Below are positions 7,374 to 16,785 of a stretch of DNA of 64,000 nt, piece by piece. Position 1 is the stretch's first letter; each line of letters begins with the position of its first letter. A program made the translations under genes and the position numbers. The notes under the pieces were generated by a model. It was not told the origin of the DNA, did no database searches, and worked only from the letters and a program-made list of their open reading frames with translations. This DNA comes from Sulfitobacter albidus (GTDB taxonomy: Bacteria; Pseudomonadota; Alphaproteobacteria; Rhodobacterales; Rhodobacteraceae), in the NCBI RefSeq assembly GCF_018200035.1, contig NZ_CP073581.1, positions 2,786,501 through 2,850,500 on the forward strand. The letters are read 5' to 3'.

Positions 7374-8762
7374 CTAGCCCGCCCCGGACAGCAAACCATA
7401 GAGCCAACCGCCCGGCAACAGCGTCTTGCTCAGCGATGGGACAAGGGCGACCAGAAACCAGACCGAAATCAGGCTGACCAGATACATCGTCGAGTAGCGC
7501 AGCAGGCGGAAATAAGGCACGCCCGTCACACCGGAGGCAACGTAAAGGTTCAAACCGTAAGGCGGCGTGATAAATCCGATGGAGGCCCCCACAAGGAACA
7601 CGACCGAGAAATGGATCGGGTCGATGCCCACGGATGCGGCAATCGGCGCCAGAATCGGCGCCAGGATGATCGTCACCGGCAGGGATTCCAGAATCATGCC
7701 TGAGACAAAAACGATCGCCATCGACATCAAAAGCACCGGGAAATACCCGCCCATCGACCGCAGCAGATCCCCGATAACCTCATCCGCGCCAAGATCGCCC
7801 AACACCTGCTGCATCACCACCGACACGGCGATAAGCGGTGTCAGGATCCCCGCGATTTGTGCCGAGCGGCTGACAACCTCGGGCACGTCGCGCAGGCGGA
7901 ACCCTTCGACGGTCAGCATGGAATAGAACGGCTTTTCGTCCACCGGCGTATCGGGATCCACCCGCATCATCTTGTTGAGCGGATAGCTCAGCACGCCGAC
8001 AATGATGCCAAAGCCCACGGTCACGCCCGCCGCTTCGGTGGGCGAGAACTTACCGGTGTAGATGCCCCAAAGCACCAAGCCGATGGCAAAGAAGCCCAAC
8101 CAGGCGCCGAACGCGGTCTTGAGCACGCGGAAGGGCGACAGCGGGATCAGGATGCCCCATTTGTTCATCAGCGACACGACAAAGCACATCGCCATCATGC
8201 CCAGCACCATCAGGGCGCCGGGGATGATCCCCGCGATGAACAGATCCGAGATCGGCAGGTTCATCAGGAAACCGTAAACGATGAAGATGATCGAAGGCGG
8301 GATGATGATCCCAACCGTACCGCCCGCCGCTGCCGTAGCCGCGGCAAAGCGTTCGTCATATCCACCCTTGGTCATCTCGGGATGCAACATCGAACCGATT
8401 GTCGCGGTCGTGGCGGAATTCGACCCCGAAATCGCAGCGAACAGGCCGCAAGCGCCCAGTGCCGCCATAGCCAGACCTCCGCGCAGCCATCCGAGGCACG
8501 AGTAGGCAAAATCCGACAGGCGCTTGGCAATGCCGGATTTGTTGATCAGATCGCCGGTGAGGATAAACAGCGGCATCGCCAGAAGGGCAAAGCCGTCCTT
8601 GAACACATTGAGCAATTCATTGCCCGTGTTGTCCAGCGGCAGGCCGATCACGAGGCTGCACAGCACGGACCAGTAAAAAATCACCAGCAGCACCGGCGTG
8701 CCCAGCATGAATAGAATTGTGACCCCGATAGAGATCAGCGTGACAAGTGTTCCGTCGGTCAT
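7374..8762 (-). CDS. dctM: TRAP transporter large permease DctM
   Basis: A 462-aa polytopic membrane protein, slightly longer than the usual 425-450. It has the DctM hallmarks: FALLAMPLFILTGDLINKSG near residues 53-72, AAISGSNSATTATIGSMLHP, GGTVGIIIPPSIIFIVYGF and the closing GFITPPYGLNLYVASGV. It forms the ion-coupled channel of a tripartite ATP-independent periplasmic transporter with DctQ and the DctP binding protein. Its ATG overlaps the dctQ stop (ATGA), showing translational coupling. The substrate cannot be read from sequence; a carboxylate is usual. Confidence 0.95.
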   Translation of the reverse strand: MTDGTLVTLISIGVTILFMLGTPVLLVIFYWSVLCSLVIGLPLDNTGNELLNVFKDGFALLAMPLFILTGDLINKSGIAKRLSDFAYSCLGWLRGGLAMAALGACGLFAAISGSNSATTATIGSMLHPEMTKGGYDERFAAATAAAGGTVGIIIPPSIIFIVYGFLMNLPISDLFIAGIIPGALMVLGMMAMCFVVSLMNKWGILIPLSPFRVLKTAFGAWLGFFAIGLVLWGIYTGKFSPTEAAGVTVGFGIIVGVLSYPLNKMMRVDPDTPVDEKPFYSMLTVEGFRLRDVPEVVSRSAQIAGILTPLIAVSVVMQQVLGDLGADEVIGDLLRSMGGYFPVLLMSMAIVFVSGMILESLPVTIILAPILAPIAASVGIDPIHFSVVFLVGASIGFITPPYGLNLYVASGVTGVPYFRLLRYSTMYLVSLISVWFLVALVPSLSKTLLPGGWLYGLLSGAG

Positions 8763-9433
8763 CCTGCATCTCCCCCGATAACGGCCTGTTCGATCAGCGT
8801 CTCATTGTTGCGGAAGCGGCTGCGGTCGATGAGCGCGTTGCTCAGCACCCGGCCGGCCATCATGATAAAGCACAGCGGCATCGTCACGATGAACCACCAG
8901 CGCATGATGCCATCCGTGCCCAGCACGATGGCAAAGTTGTCGTAGGTATTGACGGTGATGCGCGACATCGTCGTCACGCAGATAATGCAGAAGATGAACC
9001 ACAGCACGTTGTCCATGCACAGCATAAGATATTGCCGCTGCGGGCTCATCTTGGCGCGAAATTCGGAAAAGCTCAGGTGCGTGCGCAGCTTGACGTTATA
9101 GCTGCAGCCGTACCAGCTCATGATCATGAAGATCAGCGGCGGGATCGTCGTGGACCAGGGCACCTGGCTGGAAAAGACAAATCGCTGGATCACGCCGACA
9201 AAGATGATGACCGCGATGATGATGTAGGCGGTCACCGCAATCGTCTTTTCGAGGTTTCTATCCAGCCACGGGGACAGCTTGTAGATATACGTGACGAGGA
9301 TCGCCCCCAGCACCGTGAGCGGCCCGAATACGAGCCACGCAGCGGGCGAGCGGTACGCTTGCGTCACCTTGAAATTGATATCACCACTCAACGTCGCTGT
9401 GACGATGGTGGCCGCGTCTGCCATGATTGACAT
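8759..9433 (-). CDS. dctQ: TRAP transporter small permease DctQ
   Basis: A 224-aa protein with four predicted membrane spans (about residues 30-52, 63-85, 145-165 and 178-198) and the DctQ-type sequence RFVFSSQVPWSTTIPPLIFM in the middle. DctQ bridges the binding protein and DctM. The start at 9433 has a purine-rich GGGAGGGG site; an alternative ATG lies three codons in. It is separated from dctP by a strong hairpin and coupled to dctM by a 4-base overlap. Confidence 0.9.
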   Translation of the reverse strand: MSIMADAATIVTATLSGDINFKVTQAYRSPAAWLVFGPLTVLGAILVTYIYKLSPWLDRNLEKTIAVTAYIIIAVIIFVGVIQRFVFSSQVPWSTTIPPLIFMIMSWYGCSYNVKLRTHLSFSEFRAKMSPQRQYLMLCMDNVLWFIFCIICVTTMSRITVNTYDNFAIVLGTDGIMRWWFIVTMPLCFIMMAGRVLSNALIDRSRFRNNETLIEQAVIGGDAG

Positions 9434-9493
9434 CCGTCACCCCTCCCTATGAATTCTGGCCTGCCTTGCGCTGCTTTTCGCAGTCTCAAAGAC

Positions 9494-9525
9494 AAAAGCG
9501 GCCGGCCCCGTCTCGGGGGCCGGCC
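9494..9525 (-). terminator. hairpin terminator/attenuator between dctP and dctQ
   Basis: On the minus strand a perfect 10-bp stem (GGCCGGCCCC with GGGGCCGGCC, loop of 6) follows the dctP stop and is followed by GCTTTTG. This is a typical intrinsic terminator. Placed inside the operon it would let most transcripts end after dctP, giving more binding protein than permease; it may also protect the dctP mRNA end. Confidence 0.75.
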
Positions 9526-9544
9526 TGCAAAGGTTAGCCGGTGA

Positions 9545-10777
9545 TTAGGCTTTCCACCAGCGGCGTGGCTCGACGTTTTCGGGCAGCGTATCCGCGGGGA
9601 TCGTGCGCACTTCGTCGTAGATCTCCTGGTAGGTGTCCGCGCCACCCTGCCAGCCGTTGATCCGCTCGCGCCACTCTTCCCAGAGCTGCGGCTGATACTC
9701 GGGCGAGCACATTTCCTCGGCCTTCTTGATTTCCGCATCCGACAGGAAGGCGTTGCGCACGTTGTTTTGCGCAAAGATCGTGCCGGGCAGCTGCGGATCG
9801 GACATGCCGACCGTCTTGACCAACGCGGCCTCGTTGGCGGCCTGCACGTGGGTCTGCGCCCAGTAGGAGGATTCCATCACGGCATCCTGCAATTCGCCGT
9901 CGAGACCGTCGAACACGGAAGCGTTCATCGCGGTGTGCTCTGTCCCGCAGAAGAAGTTGAGGTGCACCGACTGCGACACAACCGGCGACATGTTGGCGTA
10001 GGCCACGGCGGATGCCCATGTCTCGGCGCCGTCGATCAGGCCTTGCTTGAGACCGTCGAGGGTTTCTTCCCACGCGACCGGAACCGGGTTGAGGTTCAGC
10101 GCGGTCATCGCGATCCGGCCCAGCTGCGTGCCGGTGACGCGGTTCTTGGTGCCGAACAACTGCTCGACGCTTGTGACCGTTTCCTTGTCTTCCCACGCCA
10201 GACCCAGCTGGATACCGCGCAGTTCCGCGTGGCTGAAGAGGAATTTCAGACCGTGGCGGCGCTCATAAGGCTCGCGCAGCAGCGCCTGCGAGGCGGGCGA
10301 GTACAGGAAGTGGTACTGGTCCGCACGGTTGCGGAACATATACGCATAGTCCAGCACGTTCAGATAGGGCGCGCCACCGGCAGAGTTCTGGGTGGAGGCG
10401 GCATAGATGTCGATGATGCCCTGCTGGGCTTTCTCAACGCAGGAGACCTGGCCGCAGATCTGGTTGTCGCCGATGAATTCGACGCGGATCTCGCCGTCGG
10501 TGCGCGATTCGAGATCGCGGGCGAATTCCAGCGCGCCGGCGCGCTCGATCAGCAGGTTGCGTGCGTTGAAACCGGCAGCACCGAATTTCAGCGTGTGCTT
10601 GGCTTCCTTGGCAAAGCGCTTTTCGTAGGTGGATTCAGCGGCGGACGCCAGATTTGCAAGGCTCATCGCCCCGCCAAAGCTGCCTGCGGCCATCAGCGTG
10701 GAGCTCATGCCGTAGCGGCCGGCGACACGGAAAAGATCGCGGCGCGAAATCCCCTTCAAGTTGTTCTGGACTGTCAT
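9545..10777 (-). CDS. dctP: TRAP transporter substrate-binding protein DctP, Tat-exported
   Basis: A 410-aa periplasmic binding protein, longer than the typical 330-360. Residues 11-20 (SRRDLFRVAG) are a twin-arginine signal with a hydrophobic stretch and cleavage near ANLASAAES, so it is exported folded through Tat. The DctP fold follows, with the arginine-containing ligand region around VTGTQLGRIAMTALNLNPVP and the helix LDGLKQGLIDGAETWASAVA. A good GGGAGG site precedes the ATG. It is the first gene of the dctPQM operon, divergent from the GMC oxidoreductase gene. Confidence 0.93.
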   Translation of the reverse strand: MTVQNNLKGISRRDLFRVAGRYGMSSTLMAAGSFGGAMSLANLASAAESTYEKRFAKEAKHTLKFGAAGFNARNLLIERAGALEFARDLESRTDGEIRVEFIGDNQICGQVSCVEKAQQGIIDIYAASTQNSAGGAPYLNVLDYAYMFRNRADQYHFLYSPASQALLREPYERRHGLKFLFSHAELRGIQLGLAWEDKETVTSVEQLFGTKNRVTGTQLGRIAMTALNLNPVPVAWEETLDGLKQGLIDGAETWASAVAYANMSPVVSQSVHLNFFCGTEHTAMNASVFDGLDGELQDAVMESSYWAQTHVQAANEAALVKTVGMSDPQLPGTIFAQNNVRNAFLSDAEIKKAEEMCSPEYQPQLWEEWRERINGWQGGADTYQEIYDEVRTIPADTLPENVEPRRWWKA

Positions 10778-10799
10778 TCATTTTCCTCCCGGTTGAATG

Positions 10800-10815
10800 G
10801 TCTCATTATTGAGAC
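10800..10815. promoter_or_regulatory. perfect inverted repeat in the divergent promoter, candidate IclR-type operator
   Basis: GTCTCA-TTAT-TGAGAC is an exact 6+4+6 palindrome, placed 23 bases upstream of dctP and 76 bases before the divergent oxidoreductase start. Length and AT-rich centre suit a dimeric regulator; the nearby IclR-type gene is the best candidate. Confidence 0.5.
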
Positions 10816-10890
10816 TAATTGTTTCAAAAAAGACTAGCTAGGTTTTCATGATCTGTATACAAATTTCTTCATCGGTTGGAGGACGTACGG

Positions 10891-12492
10891 ATGAATGCAG
10901 ACTTTATCGTGGTTGGGGCCGGCTCGGCGGGCTGCGTATTGGCCAACAGGTTAAGCGCCGATCCCCGAAACACGGTCATCCTGCTGGAAGCCGGCGGTAA
11001 GGACTGGAACCCATGGATCCATATTCCGGTGGGGTATTTCAAGACAATTCATAACCCTTCGGTCGATTGGTGCTACAAGACAGAACCCGATCCCGGCCTG
11101 AACAACCGCTCTATCGAATGGCCGCGCGGCAAGGTTCTGGGCGGCTCATCATCTCTCAACGGTCTGCTTTACGTGCGTGGACAGCCCCAGGATTATGATC
11201 GCTGGGCGCAGATGGGCAACAAGGGCTGGTCGTGGGACGACGTGTTGCCGTTGTTCAAGCGCGCCGAGAACAACGAGCGCGGCGCGGATGCCCATCACGG
11301 CGATCAAGGTCCTCTTTCGGTGTCGAATATGCGAATCCAGCGGCCGATCACCGATGCCTGGGTCGCGGCGGCGCAGGCGGCGGGATACAAGTTCAACCCG
11401 GATTACAACGGTGCCGATCAGGAAGGCGTCGGTTTTTTCCAGTTGACCGCCCGAAACGGACGGCGCTGCTCGTCGGCGGTGGCCTACCTCAATCCGGCCA
11501 AATCCCGCAACAACCTCAAGGTCATCACTCACGCGCAGGTCGAAAAGATCGTGATCAAGGACGGGCGGGCGACCGGCGTGCAATATACCGATCGCGCGGG
11601 CCAGGTGCAGACCGTCTCGGCCGCCCGCGAAATCGTGCTGTCTGGCGGGGCAATCAACTCTCCGCAACTGTTGATGCTATCGGGCGTAGGCGAGGCAGAG
11701 CATCTGCGCGAACACGGGATCGAGGTGCTGCGCGATCTGCCCGGCGTCGGCAAGAACATGCAAGACCACCTGCAGGCGCGGCTGGTCTACAAATGCAACG
11801 AACCTACGCTCAACGATGAAGTGTCGAGCCTCATGGGGCAGGCGCGCATCGGCCTGAAATACCTGATGTTCCGGGCGGGGCCGATGACGATGGCCGCCAG
11901 CCTTGCGACCGGCTTCATGAAAACCCGCCCCGATCTGGAAACACCTGACGTTCAGTTTCACGTCCAGCCCCTCTCAGCGGAGAATCCCGGCAAGGGCGCC
12001 GACAAATTCTCGGCCTTCACGATGTCGGTGTGCCAGCTGCGCCCCGAAAGCCGGGGTGAGATCCGGCTCAGCTCATCCGACGGGCGGGCCTATCCCAAGA
12101 TCATTCCGAACTATCTGTCGACCAAGACCGATTGCGACACCATAGTGGAGGGCGTCAACATCGCGCGCCGCATCGCGCGCCACGCCCCGCTGACCAGCAA
12201 GATCAGCGAGGAATACCGCCCGCACGCCGATCTTGATATCGACGACTATGACGCGACGCTGGATTGGGCACGCAACAATACCGCCTCGATCTACCACCCG
12301 ACCGGCACCTGCAAGATGGGCGATGGACCGCAGGCAGTGGTGGACGCGCGGCTGCGCGTGCATGGCGTGGCCGGGCTGCGGGTGGCCGATTGCTCGATCA
12401 TGCCCGAGATCGTATCGGGCAATACCAACGCCCCCGCAATCATGATCGGGGAAAAGGCCAGTGATCTTATGCTCGAAGATAATCCCGTCTGA
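10891..12492 (+). CDS. GMC-family FAD oxidoreductase (choline/alcohol dehydrogenase-like)
   Basis: A 533-aa flavoprotein. Residues 5-35 hold the FAD dinucleotide motif [15 protein letters not shown] followed by the LLEAGG acid. GMC signature 1 is at [21 protein letters not shown] without its final residue, signature 2 in [17 protein letters not shown], and the C-terminus has [10 protein letters not shown] with the catalytic-pair His region ahead of [13 protein letters not shown]. Family members oxidise choline, aliphatic alcohols or polyethylene glycol; which one cannot be told. The start at 10891 is preferred to one five codons upstream because TTGGAGGA precedes it at proper spacing. It is divergent from the TRAP operon, which may import its substrate. 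Confidence 0.92.
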   Translation: MNADFIVVGAGSAGCVLANRLSADPRNTVILLEAGGKDWNPWIHIPVGYFKTIHNPSVDWCYKTEPDPGLNNRSIEWPRGKVLGGSSSLNGLLYVRGQPQDYDRWAQMGNKGWSWDDVLPLFKRAENNERGADAHHGDQGPLSVSNMRIQRPITDAWVAAAQAAGYKFNPDYNGADQEGVGFFQLTARNGRRCSSAVAYLNPAKSRNNLKVITHAQVEKIVIKDGRATGVQYTDRAGQVQTVSAAREIVLSGGAINSPQLLMLSGVGEAEHLREHGIEVLRDLPGVGKNMQDHLQARLVYKCNEPTLNDEVSSLMGQARIGLKYLMFRAGPMTMAASLATGFMKTRPDLETPDVQFHVQPLSAENPGKGADKFSAFTMSVCQLRPESRGEIRLSSSDGRAYPKIIPNYLSTKTDCDTIVEGVNIARRIARHAPLTSKISEEYRPHADLDIDDYDATLDWARNNTASIYHPTGTCKMGDGPQAVVDARLRVHGVAGLRVADCSIMPEIVSGNTNAPAIMIGEKASDLMLEDNPV

Positions 12493-12555
12493 CCCCTTGC
12501 CCCGCACGCCTTGATTTGGTCGGGTCGCCGACATGATGTCTCTTCAGATCTTCCC

Positions 12556-13493
12556 GTGATCGCCCGCGCGCTCGCAACGCTGAGCGTGCACGGGCGCCTG
12601 TGCCTGATGGTCGGGTTGGTCGCGGGCGTGACCCTACCGCAAATCGCTCAGACGATGGCCCCTTATCTGCCCGTCATGGTGGGTGTGCTTTTGCTGCTGA
12701 CCGCCTTGCGGATCGGACATCGCGCGGCCCTCGGCGCGCTGCGGGATCTGCGCTGGGGCCTTGGCGCGGTCGCAGTGCTGCAGCTTGCCGTGCCACTGTT
12801 GGCAGCGCTTGTTTTTCGCGTCTTCGGGATCGCGGATACGCCGGCGGCGCTTGCGATGATCCTGGCGACAAGCGCGCCCGCGATCTCCGGCAGTGCGAAT
12901 ATTGCGCTGATGCTCGGCCTCGACGGGGGCGGATGATGCAGATCCTCGTTCTGGGCACCGCCGCCTTCCCGCTGACCGTGCTGCCGGTGCTTGCCGCCGT
13001 TCCGCAGATCGGACCCGCGTCGGAAGTACTGCAAAGCGCGGGCGCGGTCCTCTTTACCATACTGGGCAGTACGGCTCTGGGATTCACCTTGCGCGCGTGG
13101 CTCTTTCCGGCGCCGGATGGCGCGCAGCTGCGCGCGCTCGACGGCGTGTCGACGCTCGCCTTTGCAACGATCGTGGTGGCACTGATGGCGCCGATGAACG
13201 CGGCCTTGCGTGGGGATCCCGCATCGCTGGCGCTCTGGGCGCTGTTGGCATTCGCGCTCAGCTACGGATTGCAACTGCTGACCCTGTTCGCCCTGCGCCG
13301 CTCCGCCCTGCGCGCGCTGGCGGGTCCGCTCGCCCTTGGCGCCGGGAACCGAAATATCGCGCTTTTCCTCGTGGCTTTGCCACCGCAGACCCTTGCCCCT
13401 CTGTTGGTCTTCATCGCATGCTGGCAGCTGCCAATGTACCTCACCCCGTTCCTGTTGCCCCGGCTCTACGCAAAGGCGCTTGCCCATGACTGA
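12556..13493 (+). pseudogene. BASS-like (bile acid:sodium symporter-type) permease, frameshifted
   Basis: Two overlapping reading frames together make one membrane protein of about 312 aa. The first runs from GTG 12556 (alternatively TTG 12511) to a stop at 12936 and carries spans such as [15 protein letters not shown] and the segment MILATSAPAISGSANIALML. The second runs from about 12925 to 13493 with FPLTVLPVLAAVP and the closing GAGNRNIALFLVALPPQ typical of BASS-type proteins. The break is at GAC-GGGGG-CGG (12925-12929); six Gs would give one open frame. The ATGA arrangement could also mimic two coupled genes. It is followed with an overlap by pxpB, so it may import a substrate for that pathway. 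Confidence 0.65.
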
Positions 13494-14211
13494 CTTTCCA
13501 CGCATCCGCCCCGTGGGCCTTTCGGGCCTGCTGGTACAATTCGCGGAAAGCATGTCGGAGCCCGCCAACCGCGCCGCCCTCGCATTCCGGGCGGCGGTGG
13601 ATTCCGCCGACTGGCCGGAGGTGTTCGAGACGTCTACCTCATTGGTCTCAACTTTTCTGAGGGTCGATGCGCTGGCGGGCGGCGATGCCATGACGGAGCG
13701 TCTGGAAACGCTGCTGGCAAGCCGCGACTGGTACGCCGCCCCCCTGCCCGAAAACCGGACGCTGTGGCACGTGCCCACGCTCTACGGCGGGGACCACGGC
13801 CCCCAGCTGGAAGAGGCGGCGGAGGCGGCGGGTGTCGATGCGGATACCGCCGTGGCAGAGTTGTCGTCGGCGCGGCTGCGCGTCATCACCATCGGGTTCG
13901 CGCCCGGCCAGCCCTATATCGCCGAGCTGCCCGCGCATTGGAACATCCCACGCCAGCGCGCGCTCAGCAAATCCGTGCCGCGCGGAGCTCTTGTCGTCGC
14001 GATCCGGCAGCTCGTGGTGTTCACCAACGACACGCCGACCGGCTGGCGCCACGTCGGCCAGACGCATTTCCGCAATTTCACCCCAGCAAGCGATACCCCC
14101 TTCGCCCTGTCGCCCGGCGATGAAATCGTCTTTCCCTCCGTCACCGAGACGCAATTCGCAGCCATGGCAGATGACGCCGCCGGCGGCGCCGAGCGGGAGG
14201 CGATTGCATGA
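13486..14211 (+). CDS. pxpB: 5-oxoprolinase subunit PxpB (KipI family)
   Basis: A 241-aa protein of the allophanate-hydrolase subunit 1/KipI family. PxpB with PxpC and PxpA hydrolyses 5-oxo-L-proline to glutamate using ATP. Family features are VSTFLRVDALAG near residue 50, the ITIGFAPGQPYIAELP segment (usually GFxPGFPYL) and QRALSKSVPRGALVVAIRQ followed by TGWRHVGQTH. The ATG at 13486 lies inside the end of the permease frame and fits family starts. Its stop overlaps the pxpC ATG by four bases, so the three subunits are tightly coupled. Confidence 0.9.
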   Translation: MTDFPRIRPVGLSGLLVQFAESMSEPANRAALAFRAAVDSADWPEVFETSTSLVSTFLRVDALAGGDAMTERLETLLASRDWYAAPLPENRTLWHVPTLYGGDHGPQLEEAAEAAGVDADTAVAELSSARLRVITIGFAPGQPYIAELPAHWNIPRQRALSKSVPRGALVVAIRQLVVFTNDTPTGWRHVGQTHFRNFTPASDTPFALSPGDEIVFPSVTETQFAAMADDAAGGAEREAIA

Positions 14212-15236
14212 GCACGCTCACCATCCTCTCCGCCGGTCCCGCGCTGAGCGTGCAGGATCAGGGGCGGCCCGGATACCTTGCGCGCGGTCTGACCTGCGGC
14301 GGCGCGATCGACCGTCTGGCGCTCGCCGAAGGGGCGGCGCTGCTGCGCCAGTCCGACACGCTCGCCGCACTTGAGATGGGCGGCATGGGCGGGCAGTTCA
14401 GCTTTGATGCCGACACCCGCGTGGCGCTCACCGGGGCGCCGATGCCCACCACCTGCGACGGGGAGACGCTTGCGTGGAACGCCTCGCATCTCATCCCCGC
14501 CGGTGCCACGCTCGCCATCGGGGTCGCCGCGCGCGGCAGCTACGGCTACCTGCACGTGGGCGGCGGGCTGGACACGCCAGAGATCCTCGGCGCCCGGGCC
14601 GCGCATCTCAGTGCAGGGATCGGTGCGCTACTGGCATCGGGTGACACGCTGCCCATCGGCCCGGACAAGGGGCGAGAGACCGGGTTGACCCTGCCGCTCG
14701 ATCAGCGGTTCGAAGGCGGCACGCTGCGCGCCGTCACCTCGATGCAGACCGACCGCTTCGATGCGGCCACGCTCAAGCGTTTCACAGCGACCGAGTTCAA
14801 ACGCGACCCGCGCGCCAACCGCATGGGCGTACGGCTCGATCCCTGTGGCGAAGGGTTCGAGGCCGAAGGCGGGCTCAATATCCTGTCGGATGTGATCGTG
14901 CCGGGGGATATTCAGGTGGCGGGCGATGGCGCGCCCTTTGTGCTGATGGCCGATTGCCAGACGACGGGGGGGTACCCGCGCATCGGCTGCGTGATCCCCG
15001 CCGATATGCCGCGCGTGGCGCAGGCGGCATCGGGCGCGCCCTTGCGCATCACCTTCATCCCGCTGGATGAGGCCCGCGAGATCGAGGCCCGCGCCGCACG
15101 CGACCGCACAGCCCTGCGCGCGCTCTGTACCCCGCTGCTGCGCGATCCGCACGACATCCGCGATCTGCTCGGCTATCAGCTTATCTCAGGCGCCGTCAGC
15201 GCCACCGCCAACCCATTCGAGGAGACCGCACCGTGA
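14208..15236 (+). CDS. pxpC: 5-oxoprolinase subunit PxpC (KipA family)
   Basis: A 342-aa member of the allophanate-hydrolase subunit 2/KipA family. It opens with LSAGPALSVQDQGRPGYLAR, the usual N-terminal signature, followed by ALEMGGMGGQFSFDADTRVA and GSYGYLHVGGGLDTPEILG. The middle has the GVRLDPCGEGFEAEGGLNIL region with IPGDIQV-type sequence, and the end has DCQTTGGYPRIGCVIPADMP. Length and order of motifs are complete. It is joined to pxpB and pxpA by 4-base ATGA/GTGA overlaps. Confidence 0.93.
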   Translation: MSTLTILSAGPALSVQDQGRPGYLARGLTCGGAIDRLALAEGAALLRQSDTLAALEMGGMGGQFSFDADTRVALTGAPMPTTCDGETLAWNASHLIPAGATLAIGVAARGSYGYLHVGGGLDTPEILGARAAHLSAGIGALLASGDTLPIGPDKGRETGLTLPLDQRFEGGTLRAVTSMQTDRFDAATLKRFTATEFKRDPRANRMGVRLDPCGEGFEAEGGLNILSDVIVPGDIQVAGDGAPFVLMADCQTTGGYPRIGCVIPADMPRVAQAASGAPLRITFIPLDEAREIEARAARDRTALRALCTPLLRDPHDIRDLLGYQLISGAVSATANPFEETAP

Positions 15237-16006
15237 TCCAAGTCGACCTGAACGCCGATATGGGCGAAAGCTTTGGCCCGTGGAAAATGGGCGACGATGC
15301 CGCCCTGTTGAAAACCGTGACCTCGGCCAATATCGCCTGTGGCGGGCACGCGGGAGACGCGGATGTGATGGCCTCGACCATGCGGATCGCGCTGGAGAAT
15401 GGCGTGGGCATTGGCGCGCATCCCGGTTTCATGGATATCGCGGGATTTGGCCGCAACCGCATGTCGGTGCCGCGTGCCACGCTGCAAAACCAGATCCGCT
15501 ATCAGGTGGCCGCCAGCGTTGGCATGGCGCGCAGTCTGGGTGCTGAGGTGCGGCATCTCAAATTGCACGGGGCGCTTGGCAACATGACGTCGGAGGATCC
15601 CGTCCTGGCCCGCGATCTGTACGAGGCGGCGCTGTCGGTCGCGCCCGAAATGATCGTGATGGTCCTGTCGTCGACCGCGCAGCAGGAGGCGGTGCTGGAA
15701 CTTGGCTGCCAATGGGCCGGTGAGATATTCGCCGACCGTGCCTATAACGACGACGCCACACTGGTGGACCGCAGCAAGGAGGGCGCCGTGATCCACGACC
15801 CCGGGCGCGCCGGTGCCCGCATGGTCGAAATGGTCAAAGCCGGTGCGATCATTACCGAAAGCGGGAAGCATATTCCGACCGCCATCGACACGATCTGCCT
15901 GCACGGTGATACGCCCACGGCCGTGCAAATCGCCGCTTCCGTGCGCGCAACGCTGGAAGAAGCAGGCATCACGCTGGCCCAGTTCACCGGGCGCACGTCG
16001 GTCTAG
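15233..16006 (+). CDS. pxpA: 5-oxoprolinase subunit PxpA (LamB/YcsF family)
   Basis: A 257-aa protein with the YcsF/LamB signature DLNADMGESFGPWKMGDD at residues 5-22, then SANIACGGHAGD and GIGAHPGFMDIAGFGRN with the conserved His and Asp residues. The mid-region RHLKLHGALGNM and the end GITLAQFTGR also fit. It supplies the metallo-amidohydrolase-like subunit of the PxpABC 5-oxoprolinase complex. The start overlaps the pxpC stop. The 3' end overlaps the convergent crotonase gene by four bases, leaving no room for a terminator. Confidence 0.93.
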   Translation: MIQVDLNADMGESFGPWKMGDDAALLKTVTSANIACGGHAGDADVMASTMRIALENGVGIGAHPGFMDIAGFGRNRMSVPRATLQNQIRYQVAASVGMARSLGAEVRHLKLHGALGNMTSEDPVLARDLYEAALSVAPEMIVMVLSSTAQQEAVLELGCQWAGEIFADRAYNDDATLVDRSKEGAVIHDPGRAGARMVEMVKAGAIITESGKHIPTAIDTICLHGDTPTAVQIAASVRATLEEAGITLAQFTGRTSV

Positions 16007-16782
16007 CGCCCCTTCCAGACCGGATCGCGTTTTTCGGCAAAAGCACGTGCGCCCTCGGCCTGATCCTCGCTGGAATAAAGCGTATCGACCGTGGCCAGCT
16101 GCCGCTGGGTGATCCGGTTCATCGCGTCCTGAAACTTGGCATCCTCGGCATCGCGTACGATTTCCTTGATCGCCGCATAGACCAGTGGCGGGCCGGAGGC
16201 GAGCAGGCGCGCAAGCTCCCACGCCCGGTTCATCAGCTGGTCCGCTGGCAGGATCTCGTTGATGAGGCCCCAGCCCTTGGCCTCGTGCACGTCAAACCAG
16301 CGCCCGGTCAGCAACAGCTCCATCGCGACATGGTAGGCGATGCGCTTGGGCAGCTTGACGCTCGCCGCGTCCGCCACGGTGCCCGACCGGATTTCGGGCA
16401 GCGCAAACGTCGCGTGATCGGCGGCGAGGATCATGTCCGCCGACAGCGCCAGCTCCAATCCGCCACCACAAGCGATTCCGTTGACCGCAGCAATCACCGG
16501 TTTGTTCAGCCCGCGCAGCTCTTGCAGGCCGCCAAAGCCGCCCAACCCGTAATCGCCATCGACCGCGTCGCCGTCATTGGCGGCCTTGAGATCCCAACCG
16601 GGGCAAAAGAATTTATCCCCGCCGCCCGTCAAAATCGCCACGCGCAAGTCGGGATCATCGCGAAAACCGGCAAAGACGTCGCCCATGATGCGACTGGTTG
16701 CCAGATCGATGGCGTTCGCTTTGGGCCGATCCAAAGTGACCTCAAGGATTGCGCCCTCGCGGCGGGTTTTCACGGGATCCAT
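16003..16782 (-). CDS. enoyl-CoA hydratase, carnitinyl/crotonobetainyl-CoA hydratase-like (CaiD)
   Basis: A 259-aa crotonase-fold protein. The oxyanion-hole and catalytic regions are clear: FFCPGWDLKAA (CaiD-like), NGIACGGGLELALSAD with one glutamate and FALPEIRSGTVADAASVKLP with the second, matching the two catalytic Glu positions of crotonases. LLLTGRWFDVHEAKGWGLIN follows. It ends the operon of acyl-CoA dehydrogenase, acyl-CoA ligase and hydratase (minus strand; 3-base gap to the ligase). Together these could activate, oxidise and hydrate a betaine-type short acid; the carnitine link is inferred from similarity and the GlxA-type regulator. Confidence 0.85.
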   Translation of the reverse strand: MDPVKTRREGAILEVTLDRPKANAIDLATSRIMGDVFAGFRDDPDLRVAILTGGGDKFFCPGWDLKAANDGDAVDGDYGLGGFGGLQELRGLNKPVIAAVNGIACGGGLELALSADMILAADHATFALPEIRSGTVADAASVKLPKRIAYHVAMELLLTGRWFDVHEAKGWGLINEILPADQLMNRAWELARLLASGPPLVYAAIKEIVRDAEDAKFQDAMNRITQRQLATVDTLYSSEDQAEGARAFAEKRDPVWKGR

Positions 16783-16785
16783 ATC

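Noticed and set aside
9767..10837. Plus-strand frame of 356 codons
   Set aside because: Exact antisense of dctP, His/Gln/Val-rich shadow with no recognisable family.
12933..13493. Treating the second half of the BASS-like permease as an independent gene starting at the ATGA overlap
   Set aside because: Neither half alone has the full set of spans, and one G joins them; four other genes show the same defect.
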